DNA from: an uncultured Clostridium sp.
GTDB taxonomy: Bacteria; Bacillota; Clostridia; TANB77; CAG-508
NCBI GenBank assembly: GCA_947643945.1
Contig: CANRXN010000002.1
Span: 1 to 17,280, forward strand
Direction of reading: 5' to 3'
Length of the DNA: 17,280 nt
Positions 1 through 8,742 of the stretch are shown one piece after another. The first letter of the stretch is position 1. The number at the start of each line of letters is the position of its first letter. The notes under the pieces are model-generated. The model did no database searches, was not told the origin of the DNA, and saw nothing but the letters and a program-made list of their open reading frames with translations. A program made the position numbers and the translations under genes.

Positions 1-332
1 TTTAAATCATTACCTAAGTCTACCTTTATCGTCATATTCTTGTAAGCCAAATACTGTCCTTGGTCAGTATTGCCATTTCCTGCCACAGACTGTCTTCTAT
101 TATAATCAACCACACGATTTAGCAAAGAATACAACTCACTACCTCTAACGTTTTTTCTATTATACGTTTCAAACTGGTTATTAAACTCAATTACTTGGGC
201 TTCTTTGGTATCTTGCTCGCCTACATTTTGATAACTAGATAAATTGTTAAACATAAGTAGCAAGGCACCAATTATCAACAAAGCAATCAAGATACTTCCT
301 GCCATAATCAAAGCCTTTGATGCATTTTCCAT
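1..332 (-). CDS. Pilin-like or TadE-like membrane-anchored protein, C-terminus cut by the window edge
   Basis: The ATG at 330-332 is preceded by a strong GGAGGA ribosome binding site and lies 18 bases after the stop of the TadB/C-like gene. The frame stays open to the window edge, giving about 110 visible residues. The product begins MENASKALIMAG and continues into one hydrophobic segment (about residues 8-28), then a hydrophilic region rich in Asn, Gln, Tyr and Arg. A short positive or polar N-terminus followed by one membrane segment is the layout of Flp pilins and TadE/TadF minor pseudopilins, and its position after tadC fits that role. I see no convincing prepilin peptidase site, so the assignment rests on topology and context. 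There is no in-frame CGG in the visible part. Confidence 0.7.
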   Translation of the reverse strand, partial: MENASKALIMAGSILIALLIIGALLLMFNNLSSYQNVGEQDTKEAQVIEFNNQFETYNRKNVRGSELYSLLNRVVDYNRRQSVAGNGNTDQGQYLAYKNMTIKVDLGNDL

Positions 333-350
333 AGAAGTTCTCCTCCTTAC

Positions 351-2430
351 TTATTTTGTCGTTGCTGTCATAGATTGGAATGATGTAGACATACTCGTTA
401 ATCCTATAAATACTAATGGAATAATTAAGTATCCAACAAACATACATACCATAGGAGCAAATCCGGATGGCTTTTCCAATCATACCTTTTCTTTTTATCA
501 ATCTTTCGTTTGATTCTTTACGTTTTTCTTGGTAGTAGTCTCTTTCTGAGTCTAACTCGTCAAAAGCATCGGTAATTGGAATTTTTTCAACAGCTGCTTG
601 TAAGCTTTCAATAATTCGAATAAATTGTGTATAGCTTACTTCTTCCTTCATAGCTTCTAAGGCTTCCCAAGCTCCTGCTTCGTAGTTGTTTACACATCTT
701 GTGATTGGTCCTCTAAAGATGTTTGAATATCTTTCTAGCCATTCTAGTATAATTTCAACATTTACTCTTTCAATTCTCATAAGCATTAAGATAATGGTTT
801 GGAATTGCATGATTTCGTCTTCCATTTCTAGTTGCCTCATTTTTACTTGGAAAATTAGTAACCAAATTGGTGCCATGTAAGCTACTACTGCAAATACAAA
901 TGCTAATAATAATTCAAACCATTGCATATATTCGCTATTGATAATTTTTAATTTTTCTTCAATTCTTTTTACTGCTTTATCAATTTCAGCATCTTCTGCT
1001 TCTTCGTAATATTTTAAACGCTCAACTGCCATTTTTATCTGGGCTGTTGTTGTTTTTGGCTCTCCTCTAAATTGGTCTAATATTTTGTTGTCTTGCTCGG
1101 TTAACTCCATTGCTTTTCGTTCGTCTTTTGCTGATAAGCCTCCAATAATATCATATTCTGTTGTCGGCTCTGTATAGATGTAATTAATCGCAATTACATG
1201 TAATTGTGAAAAGATGATAATCGATGCAATACACGTTACAATTGCCATGGTAATTCTGTTCATGTACAGCCATTCCATTTTCAAATGAGATGCTGCATCT
1301 TTTAAGTATTGTTGTATTTTTCTATATTCTTTGGTTCCTTGTTTTGGAATAAATAAATCTACTACTTTTTTAATTGGTTTTTTCTTATATAATCTTTCTT
1401 GCCATGGGTTTTCTGTATTTTTTGTATCAATTCCTGTTGAACCATTGTCTTTTAGCTTTCTAACTAATATGTAAGCAGCAAAGGTAATAATTAAAATTAA
1501 AATTTGTACAATCATTCCTGGCTTTCCTTGATACCAGCTTGCGGTAAAGGAGAAGTTACTGATTGCCCAGTTTTTTAATGGTTCTAGTAATAGAACTGGT
1601 GCAATAGAGATAACAGATAAGCTTTGGAATACATAGTTTAATTTATCTCTTTTTAAAATTTCTAGTTGCATTTCTTGGGTTATGTTGTTTACATTTTTTA
1701 AGTACAAAGAGGCTCCATTTACTTTTCTATCGCCAAATTCTTTGGTTAAGTAAGAAACTCCTGCAAATTCTTTTAAGAAACTATTTGGTGCAATGTCATA
1801 ATATTTTTCTAATTCCATTTCTGGGTCATTGGAAATTAATATTTCATATATTTTTTCGCCTTGGCTAGATACGCTTTTTTCGTCATCTTGTGATACTTGG
1901 TATATTGCTTCTTCTACCATGTTAAATTCATGGTAAGCATGTCTAATTTCGGCAAAGAAGTCTATTTGCTCTTTTAATATTTTGTTGTCCATTTTGTCAA
2001 CAGATCCATCTATTAAGGTATCTACCATAAAGATTTCAAAAATTAGCAAAATACACATTAATAAGAAATTGGATTTGGTTATCACAATCGTAACTACGAT
2101 AATTGGTACAATAATAACAAGTGCTTTTGATAGTATTTTAGCGGTTCCTTTTCTGGTGTTATATTCGTCATCAATATTAATAATTTCTAGTCTTCTTCTA
2201 ATTTTTAAAGCATATCTTTTTATGAATGGGATTTTGATGTAAAATAAGTATAATTTTTGGAATAGTATTTCGGTTGAAAAGTTGTTTCGCTTTGTTCCTT
2301 GTTGCAAAGCTTGGATTCTTTTGTATTCACTTTTTTGCATTTTTTTAGATAATAGGTAATACGCAAATACGATAATTACAAATAATCCTGCTGAACCACC
2401 CATCAAATAAAATATCATGTTGTTATTCAC
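351..2430 (-). CDS. TadB/TadC-like pilus assembly platform protein (one CGG +1 shift)
   Basis: Inner-membrane platform protein of a Tad (type IVc) pilus, with the GspF/T2SF-type helical domain that couples the CpaF motor to pilin assembly. It starts at GTG 2428-2430, with an AGAGGTG ribosome binding site upstream. After skipping one C at 465 the product is 692 residues. The first half has an N-terminal membrane segment, further membrane pairs, and a T2SF-like helical region (EIRHAYHEFNMVEEAIYQV). The second half has two membrane segments near residues 400 and 520, then a second T2SF-like region (MQFQTIILMLMRIERV) and a C-terminal membrane pair. This suggests TadB and TadC fused in one chain, longer than either alone. 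Without the shift at Gly656 the last hydrophobic segment becomes a polar unrelated tail. With it, the protein ends 18 bases before the next ATG. The family assignment is moderately sure; the fusion is inferred. Confidence 0.75.
463..465 (-). other. CGG +1 recoding site, TadB/C-like Gly656
   Basis: Minus-strand reading GCC ATC C GGA TTT. Skipping the C restores the hydrophobic C-terminal segment (IGFAPMVCMFVGYL) and a stop at 351, while the zero frame gives an unrelated tail. Confidence 0.8.
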
Positions 2431-2468
2431 TTGTTATTCACCTCTTTCTTTTTTGGTTTCTTTTTACT

Positions 2469-4429
2469 CTAATCTTCTTTTTTTGCTTTTCTACCACGTT
2501 TTTTGGTTTCTTCTCTTGCTGTTACAGCAACTGTTTGTTTTTTATTGTCACTCCAATGTCTTTCCACAAATTCATCAAATTTTTCTAAGTCTATTTCGTC
2601 CATGTTCATTCGCATTTCTCTTAAGTTTGCTTGTGATATTGGATTGGTGATAATATATTCTCCATCTACATATTCTAAAATATTTCGATAGGTATATAAT
2701 TGTCTATCTGTTACTTTTTCAAAATAACGTGTGGCATTGTCAAAGAATTTATCAAATTTTCCTTCTAAGGTTTTTTCTTTTCTATGGTCAAAGGTGTATT
2801 CATTTTTTTCTTCTACTGGAATACATTCGGTAATTCTTTCTACATATCTTTTTCCTTTAAAGTCCTTGGTTAAGTGGATATCAAAGTTTAGTACTTGCAC
2901 AACTTGCTCTTCTGCTGTTTTTTCGTTTTTAAATACTCCCGCACGAAGCATAGAGTTACGAAGTGCTGTTACTAGGTTTGGAAAGGTTTTTGCATGGTGA
3001 GTAAATAAAGTAAATTTAGATGCAACTTGGGCAGCTTGTATCATCCAAGATGCTACGGGGTCTGTTGCAACCTCTCCGGATAATGTTTACCGAACCATCG
3101 GTTTTCTTTTGTACGTCCAAACCTTCTTGTCCTGATATGGTTTCGGTTTCTCTAAAAGTTAATATGTTTCTGGTTGGATAAATTTTTCTTAAGTGAAGCT
3201 CAAATGCAGTTTCCTGAACACGAATGTTCATGGTTTCATAAATGTTTTCTATCATTCCCATTAGCATGGTTGTTTTACCACAACCTTGTTCACCTGTAAT
3301 AGAGATAATTCTTGCTCCTTTTACTAAATATTTTAGTAATTCAATAGAATCTCCACTTCCTGGTTCTCCTTTAAACCATTGCTCTAAGGTTGAACGTTTT
3401 ACGTCAAATTTTCTTACGAAGAACGCCCATGTTTCAGAAAAGCTTGGTCTTACTACAACGACACGAGAGCCGTCTTTCATTTCGTTGATTTTATAACCAT
3501 TGGTGTCTGACAATTGTCCTGGGTTGTTGTATTTATAGATATTTTGACAAACTCTTTTTAATTCTGCTTCGGTTCCAAAAGATAAGAATTCTAAACGAAT
3601 GGACTTACCTTGGAAGAAAATCCAAATACTATCACATGCTCTTGGCACTTTGTGTTCTGTTACTTGTTCTAAGTAATCTCCATCTGCTTGTGCTACTTGG
3701 CTTAAGAAACTTTCTGGAAGTCCAGATACTCCGTCCTGAAATTCCGTCTATGTTCATGTCTCTTACTTCGTCAATGGAGCTGTATCCTTTGTAGTGTTGA
3801 TAAATTCTTTGTACTACTACTGCTAGTTTGTCAGCAAAGGTTAATACGATATTTTCTTTTTCGTAAATATCTTCTATTTCGTTACTTGTTATTACATAAG
3901 AAGGTTTGGTTTCTCCTTCTACATATTTTAAAGTTGCTAGATTGTATTTTTTGATTAATTCAGTTAAGGCTTCATAACCAAATTCTTTTTTATAACTGTA
4001 AATTAAGATGTCAAATTTATCTTGTGCTGTTAGTAAAGAAGGAATATCAAATGGAATTGCTTTTGATATGTTGCTTTCTGTTACACCATATTCTTTTTCT
4101 AATAAATCAAAAATCAATTCTTTTACATATTTTTTATCATTAACGTCACCATAGGTACATCCTTTTAAAGCTTTTTTTAGCTCATACTTTTTGTTCTTTC
4201 TTCTTTTTAATTCTTCTTCAGATAATCCTATGTCGTACAAGTTGACTTTGGTGATTTCGTCTAGTCTTCTTTTGATAAATTCTATCATTTTTTCAATGGT
4301 ATAGGTTTTATCGTCTACATCAACTGCAACTTCAACTTCTGCTGTTTTCTTTTTCTTAATACTGTAGAAAACGGCATAGCCTGCAATTGCCAAAACTACT
4401 AGTATTAATATGATGTTTGTTATGGTCAT
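2469..4429 (-). CDS. CpaF/TadA-like secretion ATPase (two CGG +1 shifts)
   Basis: Motor ATPase of the Tad pilus, GspE/VirB11 superfamily. With two skipped C residues (3733, 3078) the product is 652 residues, longer than usual CpaF (about 400-480). The extra length is an N-terminal membrane segment (residues 5-22) and a charged linker domain. Walker A is GEQGCGKTT near residue 380. The Walker B-type Gly-Glu is at 451-452 (IIGEV), followed by the conserved downstream helix and the histidine-containing THHAKT segment, which matches the family's TVHAN. Gly451 is itself made by a CGG shift. The C-terminus is Lys-rich. Read without shifts, the gene breaks into three pieces, none of which holds both Walker motifs. 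A good GGAGG ribosome binding site lies before the ATG. It is 21 bases downstream of the second MinD-like gene and 38 bases upstream of the TadB/C-like gene, so the genes form one operon. Confidence 0.85.
3076..3078 (-). other. CGG +1 recoding site, CpaF-like Gly451
   Basis: Minus-strand reading ATT ATC C GGA GAG GTT. The skipped C gives IIGEV, the invariant Gly-Glu of the Walker B region. The zero frame gives IIRRG and then unrelated sequence. Confidence 0.9.
3731..3733 (-). other. CGG +1 recoding site, CpaF-like Gly233
   Basis: Minus-strand reading ATT TCA GGA C GGA GTA TCT. The shift joins the N-terminal domain to the motor domain as ISGGVSGLP. A nearby GAC GGA with CGG out of frame (3754-3756) needs no shift. 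Confidence 0.88.
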
Positions 4430-4450
4430 TTGGTTTTCCTCCTTGTTTTT

Positions 4451-5282
4451 CTATCGCAAATCTTGTAATCGGTATATAATGTTATCTACGGTTCTTTTTA
4501 CTTCTGCCATAAAAAATCCGTTTCTGTCATCCTCTCCTGTTTTTCTTAAAGATAAAAATAAGTCTGGTACTTTTGCTTCTTCACATGCTTCAAAATATAA
4601 TGTGTTATATGGTATGGTTGATACTTTGTTTCTTTCTCCTAAATATCTTGATATATTTTTAATGTTGTATTTTGAGAATTTGTCATATCTTCCTACTAAT
4701 AATAATGTTTTTTTGCTTTGTAAGATTGGTTTTTCTTCTCTTAATTCTACGAATTCATTGATGCTTGTTAATCTTTGGCTTAGGTTTACGACGATTAAAT
4801 TAGAATTTTCTAGAATGGTATCTGCTATGTCGTCTTGTACTTGTTTGTCCAAGTCAACAAATACCAAGTCATAATAATTGTTGGCCAAAGTTATAATGTC
4901 TGGATAATATCTTCTTATATCGTTGTATTGTTCTTTATCTCCTTTATAGGTTGGTAATATTTCTAGTCTATCTTTAAAGATAATTTTTGTATAATTGGTT
5001 ATATGATCTGGCGATAATTTATTACTCTTCATAATTTTAGCTAGTCCGGGATATTCCTTCTTCTAAGGCAATGCTTGTGTTTGGTCCAAATAATCCTAGA
5101 TTTTTCTTTACTTTTTTTGCTTGCTGCCAAAAACACTTATCTAAATTTTGGTCTTGATATCCGGTTGAGATGACTAAGATTCTATAATTATGTTCAATTG
5201 CTAAATGGGTACAAATTGCCGCTAGTGACAGGGTTTTCCCTGTTTGTTCTTTTCCATTGTTCCAAAATGTTACAATTGACAT
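4451..5282 (-). CDS. MinD/CpaE-like P-loop ATPase of the Tad locus (one CGG +1 shift)
   Basis: ParA/MinD-superfamily protein, probably the TadZ/CpaE homologue that positions the pilus machine at a cell site. After one skipped C at 5048 it is 276 residues. The N-terminus is a beta strand followed by a P-loop-like NGKEQTGKTLS (residues 9-19), an altered form of the family's KGGxGKT. The later YDLVFVDLD strand corresponds to the switch II/Walker B region. The zero frame reaches a stop three codons after the CGG; skipping C continues as ISGLAKIM and through the whole remaining domain. The ATG at 5280-5282 has a GGAAGG ribosome binding site, and the gene sits 35 bases after the first MinD-like gene. 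Confidence in the superfamily is good. The exact TadZ role is inferred from context. Confidence 0.78.
5046..5048 (-). other. CGG +1 recoding site, MinD-like Gly79
   Basis: Minus-strand reading ATA TCC C GGA CTA GCT. The zero frame ends at TAA after CGG ACT AGC; the shifted frame is open for a further 198 codons. Confidence 0.88.
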
Positions 5283-5317
5283 TTCTTTTCCTTCCCTTCT
5301 TCCTTTGTATCCTATCG

Positions 5318-6018
5318 CTATACGTTTTTCTCGATTAGCTTGATCGCTTTTCTTATGTTAGATTCACTAACATTTGACAAAATTTCTTGGCTTAAGTAAG
5401 CTAGTCCATCTTTGTATTGTACGCTTAATTTTTTAAATTTTATTTTGGCCACTCTTTGGTTTTCGTAAATGACACTTAAGTCTCCATTTTCAATTGGGAA
5501 ATAAATTCTATATTCATTCCATATGATTTTATATCCTAAAGAAAGGAAATTTAAGTAGTCGTCTTCTTCTTTTAGCATTTCTTTCGAAAATAAAATTTTA
5601 GTTAAGCTTACTGTTTCTTGTAATCCGGCTTAAGACTTCTAGTCCTTTTTTTAGTGAATAATTGTCAAAAGAGGTTACAAAATAGTTTTTGGAAGCATCT
5701 TGTAATTGAAAGTTTTGGAATCCTTCCATACTGTCTGTATCTACTAATATTATGTCATATTCCATTTCTTGGCTTTCTGCTAATCCTAAATATCTTTTAA
5801 TTTCGCTTGCATTTGAAAAGCCGAACTGCTATATCAATATCTTCAAAGTCTGTTACATAAGAAGTGGTTGGATTTATAGCAGGTACAATGTATCTTGCTT
5901 TTTGATTTACGGTTGCATCAATTACTAATACTTTTTGGTTTAATACGGTTAGTATTTTAGCTAAATATACAATTAAATCGGTTTTGTCATAAGCTCCTAT
6001 AAATCCTATTTTTTTCAT
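5318..6018 (-). CDS. Degenerate MinD/CpaE-like protein of the Tad locus (two CGG +1 shifts)
   Basis: A 232-residue product after skipping C at 5823 and 5627. The fold pattern is that of ParA/MinD proteins: MKKIGFIGAYDKTDL at the N-terminus where the P-loop should be, KVLVIDATV as the second strand, and YDIILVDTDSM as the Walker B/switch II strand. The P-loop has lost most of the KGGxGKT glycines (GAYDKTDL remains), so nucleotide hydrolysis is doubtful and a structural or partner role next to the second MinD-like protein is more likely. The C-terminal part (DYLNFLSLGYKIIWNEYRIY) is not recognised. Without recoding, the gene is cut by stops soon after residues 65 and 130. The ATG has an AAGGAG site and lies 23 bases after the CpaB-like stop. 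Confidence 0.72.
5625..5627 (-). other. CGG +1 recoding site, degenerate MinD-like Gly131
   Basis: Minus-strand reading TTA AGC C GGA TTA CAA. The zero frame stops nine codons later; the shift joins VLSGLQETV to the C-terminal third of the protein. Confidence 0.85.
5821..5823 (-). other. CGG +1 recoding site, degenerate MinD-like Gly66
   Basis: Minus-strand reading GCA GTT C GGC TTT TCA. This is the only site of the set with a GGC glycine codon. The zero frame stops eight codons later. Confidence 0.85.
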
Positions 6019-6041
6019 CGTTTGTAGTTCACTCCTTTTTT

Positions 6042-7139
6042 CTAGTTTACTACTCCTGCTAAAGAGTCTAAGTATTCTTTTCTTGAGTTTTTAGAGTTGG
6101 TTGTACTTTCTTGCATGTTGGTTTCAATATTAGATTGTGCTTGGTCTCCTTGGTTGCTAATTTCATTGTTAATGTAGTTGTTTCTTAATTCTGTAGCATT
6201 TATTTCTTTATAGCGGTTGGCAATTTCACTCATGGCTTTTTCTAATATGTTTGGGTTGTTTTGTAATAGTTTAGATGTGCTTTCATTTACTGGATAGGTT
6301 GGTTTTGCTGCTTCTTGCATACCAGCTTCTGTATATTTAGTAACATAGATTTTAGATCCTTTTACTCTGTATGCATCATAAATAGCACAGCTCATATGTA
6401 AGATTTCGTCTTCTGTTAGGTTCATCCAAACTGTATCATCCGAATCCACGCCATTAATATTTGGTATTTCTACTTCTTTTTTAGCCACTACGATATAGTC
6501 TTGTCCAGATGGCATCATTAGTCTAACATCGATATAATCTCCTGTTACTAAATCCATTGGAAGTACTAACATATTATATTCTTGTTTTCTTACATCGTTT
6601 TGTACCATGCTATCACTTTTGCTTAGCAATTCTGTTGTTAATAATGTATTTTTCTTCATAGTTACTTTGGCAACTAATGGTACACTATTTAATTCTAAGT
6701 ATTCTTTATTGCTACCTTTTTCAATATAATAGTTATCTGTTTCGTCTTCTTTTTTTACTTGATACTCTTTGTTATCTTTATTGATATAAAGTGTTGCATT
6801 ATTATTTTTATCATATTTGGTATAAATATCATTTCCTGCTTTATCTTGCAAAGCATAGTTTTGAATTATTTCAATATCACTTGTTGCATTACTTGGAACT
6901 AAATTTTTATTTACCGTTTGTATGGTTAGCATATCATTTGTAATAACTTGTCCTGAGCTTACATCTTGATTTAAAACATACGCTTTTACACTTGCTTTTA
7001 GTTCTTCTTGTTCCTTTTTAGTTTTATTCATTAATTGCATGAATAATAAACCAATTACTACTCCTGCTATTAATAACATCACTAACATTCCTAATAAAAA
7101 TGAATTTCTTGCTTTTCTTTGCATTGGATTTGTTGCCAT
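6042..7139 (-). CDS. CpaB/RcpC-like SAF-domain pilus assembly protein
   Basis: First gene of the Tad operon. The 365-residue product has an N-terminal cytoplasmic basic stretch (QRKARN), one membrane helix (about residues 14-34), and an outside portion whose start (AYVLNQDVSSGQVITNDMLTIQTV) is the SAF-domain pattern of CpaB/FlgA proteins: a 'can be switched on' strand followed by 'GxxIT-x-xML'. A later RLMMPSGQDYIVVAKKEV region matches the RcpC domain. The C-terminus is polar and Asn/Glu-rich. The ATG at 7137-7139 has a GGGAGGAA ribosome binding site. It lacks in-frame CGG and reads straight through. CpaB proteins sit in the envelope and help stabilise the Tad secretion channel; in a monoderm their partner is less clear. 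The assignment rests on the SAF pattern plus neighbours. Confidence 0.8.
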   Translation of the reverse strand: MATNPMQRKARNSFLLGMLVMLLIAGVVIGLLFMQLMNKTKKEQEELKASVKAYVLNQDVSSGQVITNDMLTIQTVNKNLVPSNATSDIEIIQNYALQDKAGNDIYTKYDKNNNATLYINKDNKEYQVKKEDETDNYYIEKGSNKEYLELNSVPLVAKVTMKKNTLLTTELLSKSDSMVQNDVRKQEYNMLVLPMDLVTGDYIDVRLMMPSGQDYIVVAKKEVEIPNINGVDSDDTVWMNLTEDEILHMSCAIYDAYRVKGSKIYVTKYTEAGMQEAAKPTYPVNESTSKLLQNNPNILEKAMSEIANRYKEINATELRNNYINNEISNQGDQAQSNIETNMQESTTNSKNSRKEYLDSLAGVVN

Positions 7140-7200
7140 GACAAATTCCTCCCTTAATTTTTATTTTTCTATATTTTTTTACAAAATATCCATCTAGTTT

Positions 7201-7229
7201 ATTGTACCGCAATTAGCTCCCAAAATCAA
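7201..7229 (-). promoter_or_regulatory. Candidate SigA promoter for the Tad operon
   Basis: Read on the minus strand: TTGATT (7224-7229), a 17-base spacer, then TACAAT (7201-7206), about 60 bases upstream of the CpaB-like ATG. Each box differs from consensus at one or two positions and the spacing is ideal. Confidence 0.6.
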
Positions 7230-7303
7230 TAAATTTAATAGTTGTTATAAAAAGTTAATGTTCTTGTAATATTTTCGTAACATTTCTCCTGCTAGCATCA
7301 TCT

Positions 7304-7346
7304 GGGACAGGTACAGCTTATACCATTTAGCACGATTAGGGACAGG
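7304..7346. repeat. Two GGGACAGG repeat elements
   Basis: GGGACAGGT occurs at 7304-7312 and again at 7339-7347, in the space between the HAD gene stop and the Tad promoter. The same octamer recurs at 15781, 15817, 15853, 16944 (reverse) and 16977, always between genes. No function is evident. Confidence 0.6.
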
Positions 7347-7356
7347 TTTTTAAATT

Positions 7357-8226
7357 TTAGCAAAATTTTTCTAACACTTTTGCCACACCATCTTCATTGT
7401 TTGAAGTTGTTATATAGTCTGCAATGTCACTTACCTCTGGTGTACTGCCAGCCATAACCACTCCCAAGCCTGCTTGTTCAATCATTTTTTTGTCATTTAC
7501 ATTATCGCCAATTGCTATTACTTCTTCTTTTTTGATATTTAGTTGATTTATTAAGTGTTCAATTGCTTCCCATTTATCTACATTTTGCATCGTTATTTCT
7601 GTGTAGTAATACTCAACGGTTATCTCTTCTGTTCCTTGTTTGATTGTTTTTTTCGACATATGTGAAACATCTAGCACTTCAATTCCTTCTATCTTTCTTA
7701 ACTTCCTTATGATCGATTGAAATACTGTTTTGTTGTCGTCACAGATTGTCATTTTTAAAAATTTTTCTTCTTTTTTACTTTTTACATATTCATAGATATT
7801 TTCGATAATACTAATTTTAGTCTGTTTGCTTTTTTCTTTTTTTAGATTTTCTTTTTGATAATATAAAACATTGTATTTTAAGCTATTTGCTAAAATCGTC
7901 TCTTCGGTATATACATTATAAGAAATGCTATTTTCTTCACATATTTTTATAATTTCTAAAACTTTTTGTTTTGGTAAAAATTTATCATAAACAATTTCTT
8001 CTTTTTGGATATCATAAATAAGAGCACCATTTCCTGCAATAAAATAATGGTTGCTTCCAATTTCTTTGGCAATTGTTTTTATGGAATCAATAGGTCTTCC
8101 TGATGCAATTACGATTTCTATATTTTTTTCTATTGCTGCTTGGATTGCTTTTTTTGTATTTGGAGTTACCTCTCCATACTGGTTTAGCATCGTTCCATCT
8201 AAGTCAATTGCTACTAATTTATACAT
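7357..8226 (-). CDS. Cof-type HAD-IIB family phosphatase
   Basis: A 289-residue haloacid-dehalogenase-like hydrolase of the Cof/YidA subfamily, which dephosphorylates sugar phosphates or similar small metabolites in the cytoplasm. Motif I is DLDGT at residues 8-12 with both catalytic aspartates. Motif II is the ASGRP segment near residue 41. The C2B cap domain spans roughly residues 85-195. Motif IV is GDNVNDKKM near residue 242, supplying the Mg-binding acids. The length is normal for the family. It has its own promoter and an AAGGAG ribosome binding site, and is transcribed divergently from the SASP gene. There is no in-frame CGG. The substrate cannot be told from sequence. Confidence 0.92.
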   Translation of the reverse strand: MYKLVAIDLDGTMLNQYGEVTPNTKKAIQAAIEKNIEIVIASGRPIDSIKTIAKEIGSNHYFIAGNGALIYDIQKEEIVYDKFLPKQKVLEIIKICEENSISYNVYTEETILANSLKYNVLYYQKENLKKEKSKQTKISIIENIYEYVKSKKEEKFLKMTICDDNKTVFQSIIRKLRKIEGIEVLDVSHMSKKTIKQGTEEITVEYYYTEITMQNVDKWEAIEHLINQLNIKKEEVIAIGDNVNDKKMIEQAGLGVVMAGSTPEVSDIADYITTSNNEDGVAKVLEKFC

Positions 8227-8258
8227 ATCTTATCACTCCTTGCTTTATGTACCAATTT

Positions 8259-8287
8259 ATTATAACTTTATTTTTTTCGTTTGGCAA
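8259..8287 (-). promoter_or_regulatory. SigA promoter for the HAD phosphatase gene
   Basis: On the minus strand TTGCCA (8282-8287), a 17-base spacer and a perfect TATAAT (8259-8264), about 30 bases upstream of the HAD ATG. Confidence 0.75.
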
Positions 8288-8316
8288 GAGTCGTTTTTTT
8301 TTGAAAAAATTGCTTG

Positions 8317-8345
8317 TGTATTTTTTTGCTTTTTGGCACATTCTA
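8317..8345 (+). promoter_or_regulatory. Possible SigG-type sporulation promoter for the SASP gene
   Basis: TGTATT (8317-8322), a 16-base spacer and CATTCTA (8339-8345) resemble the forespore SigG pattern (-35 with an AT core, -10 CATnnTA). This fits forespore expression of SASP, but the -35 match is partial. Confidence 0.4.
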
Positions 8346-8402
8346 GTATTAGAAAAAGCAAAGGTTTTTTCTATATGTAATATTACAGGAGGTGAAAAAA
8401 CG

Positions 8403-8600
8403 ATGGCAAACAATTCAAACAAAAAATTAGTTCCAGAAGCTATGACTGCTTTAGATAAATTCAAATATGAAGTAGCTAGTGAAGTTGGTGTTAATTTAAA
8501 AGACGGATACAATGGAGATATTTCAGCTAAAGATGCTGGTAAAATCGGTGGTAACATGGTAAGAAAAATGATTCAACAAGCTGAACAACAAATGAAATAG
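8403..8600 (+). CDS. Alpha/beta-type small acid-soluble spore protein
   Basis: The only plus-strand gene of the window. The 65-residue product binds and protects DNA in the dormant spore core and is degraded at germination by the GPR protease. Family hallmarks are the KYEVASEVGV segment (residues 20-29), which contains the GPR cleavage Glu, and the C-terminal GKIGGNMVRKMI block. The ATG at 8403 follows an excellent AGGAGGTGA ribosome binding site; an upstream in-frame extension of the reading frame is not supported by any start signal. Two CGG trinucleotides occur in it (GAC GGA, ATC GGT), both out of frame, and no shift is needed. Its presence marks the organism as a spore former. Confidence 0.96.
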   Translation: MANNSNKKLVPEAMTALDKFKYEVASEVGVNLKDGYNGDISAKDAGKIGGNMVRKMIQQAEQQMK

Positions 8601-8700
8601 TTTTTGTTTTATAGTTACTAATCTTCATTTGTAAGGTTTTTTTATAACCTTTGGTAGGAAGTTAAATTTTGTTTTTATTTATTTTATTTTTAAAATACAT

Positions 8701-8742
8701 AAAGGCAGGATTTGATTTCCTGCCTTTTCTTTTTTATTTTTT
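8701..8742. terminator. Hairpin terminator between SASP and hpf
   Basis: A perfect 10-bp stem, AAAGGCAGGA (8701-8710) with TCCTGCCTTT (8718-8727), and a 7-base loop. A T-rich tract follows on the plus strand (8724-8742), so it ends SASP transcription. It may also stop hpf transcription arriving from the other side, though T richness is weaker there. Confidence 0.85.

Noticed and set aside
4410..4874. Plus-strand frames opposite the Tad and other genes
   Set aside because: They are antisense shadows with no ribosome binding site and low-complexity Phe/Ser/Leu-rich translations.
7024..7212. Separate small gene overlapping the CpaB-like start
   Set aside because: It covers the promoter and ribosome binding site of the CpaB-like gene in another frame and has no start signal of its own.
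8103..8402. N-terminal extension of the SASP gene
   Set aside because: The extra residues are hydrophobic and unlike SASP, overlap the HAD gene and both promoters, and the AGGAGGTGA site fixes the start at 8403.
8633..8660. AAGGTT/AACCTT hairpin after the SASP gene as its terminator
   Set aside because: The stem is only 6 bp and no T run follows; the hairpin at 8701-8727 is far stronger.
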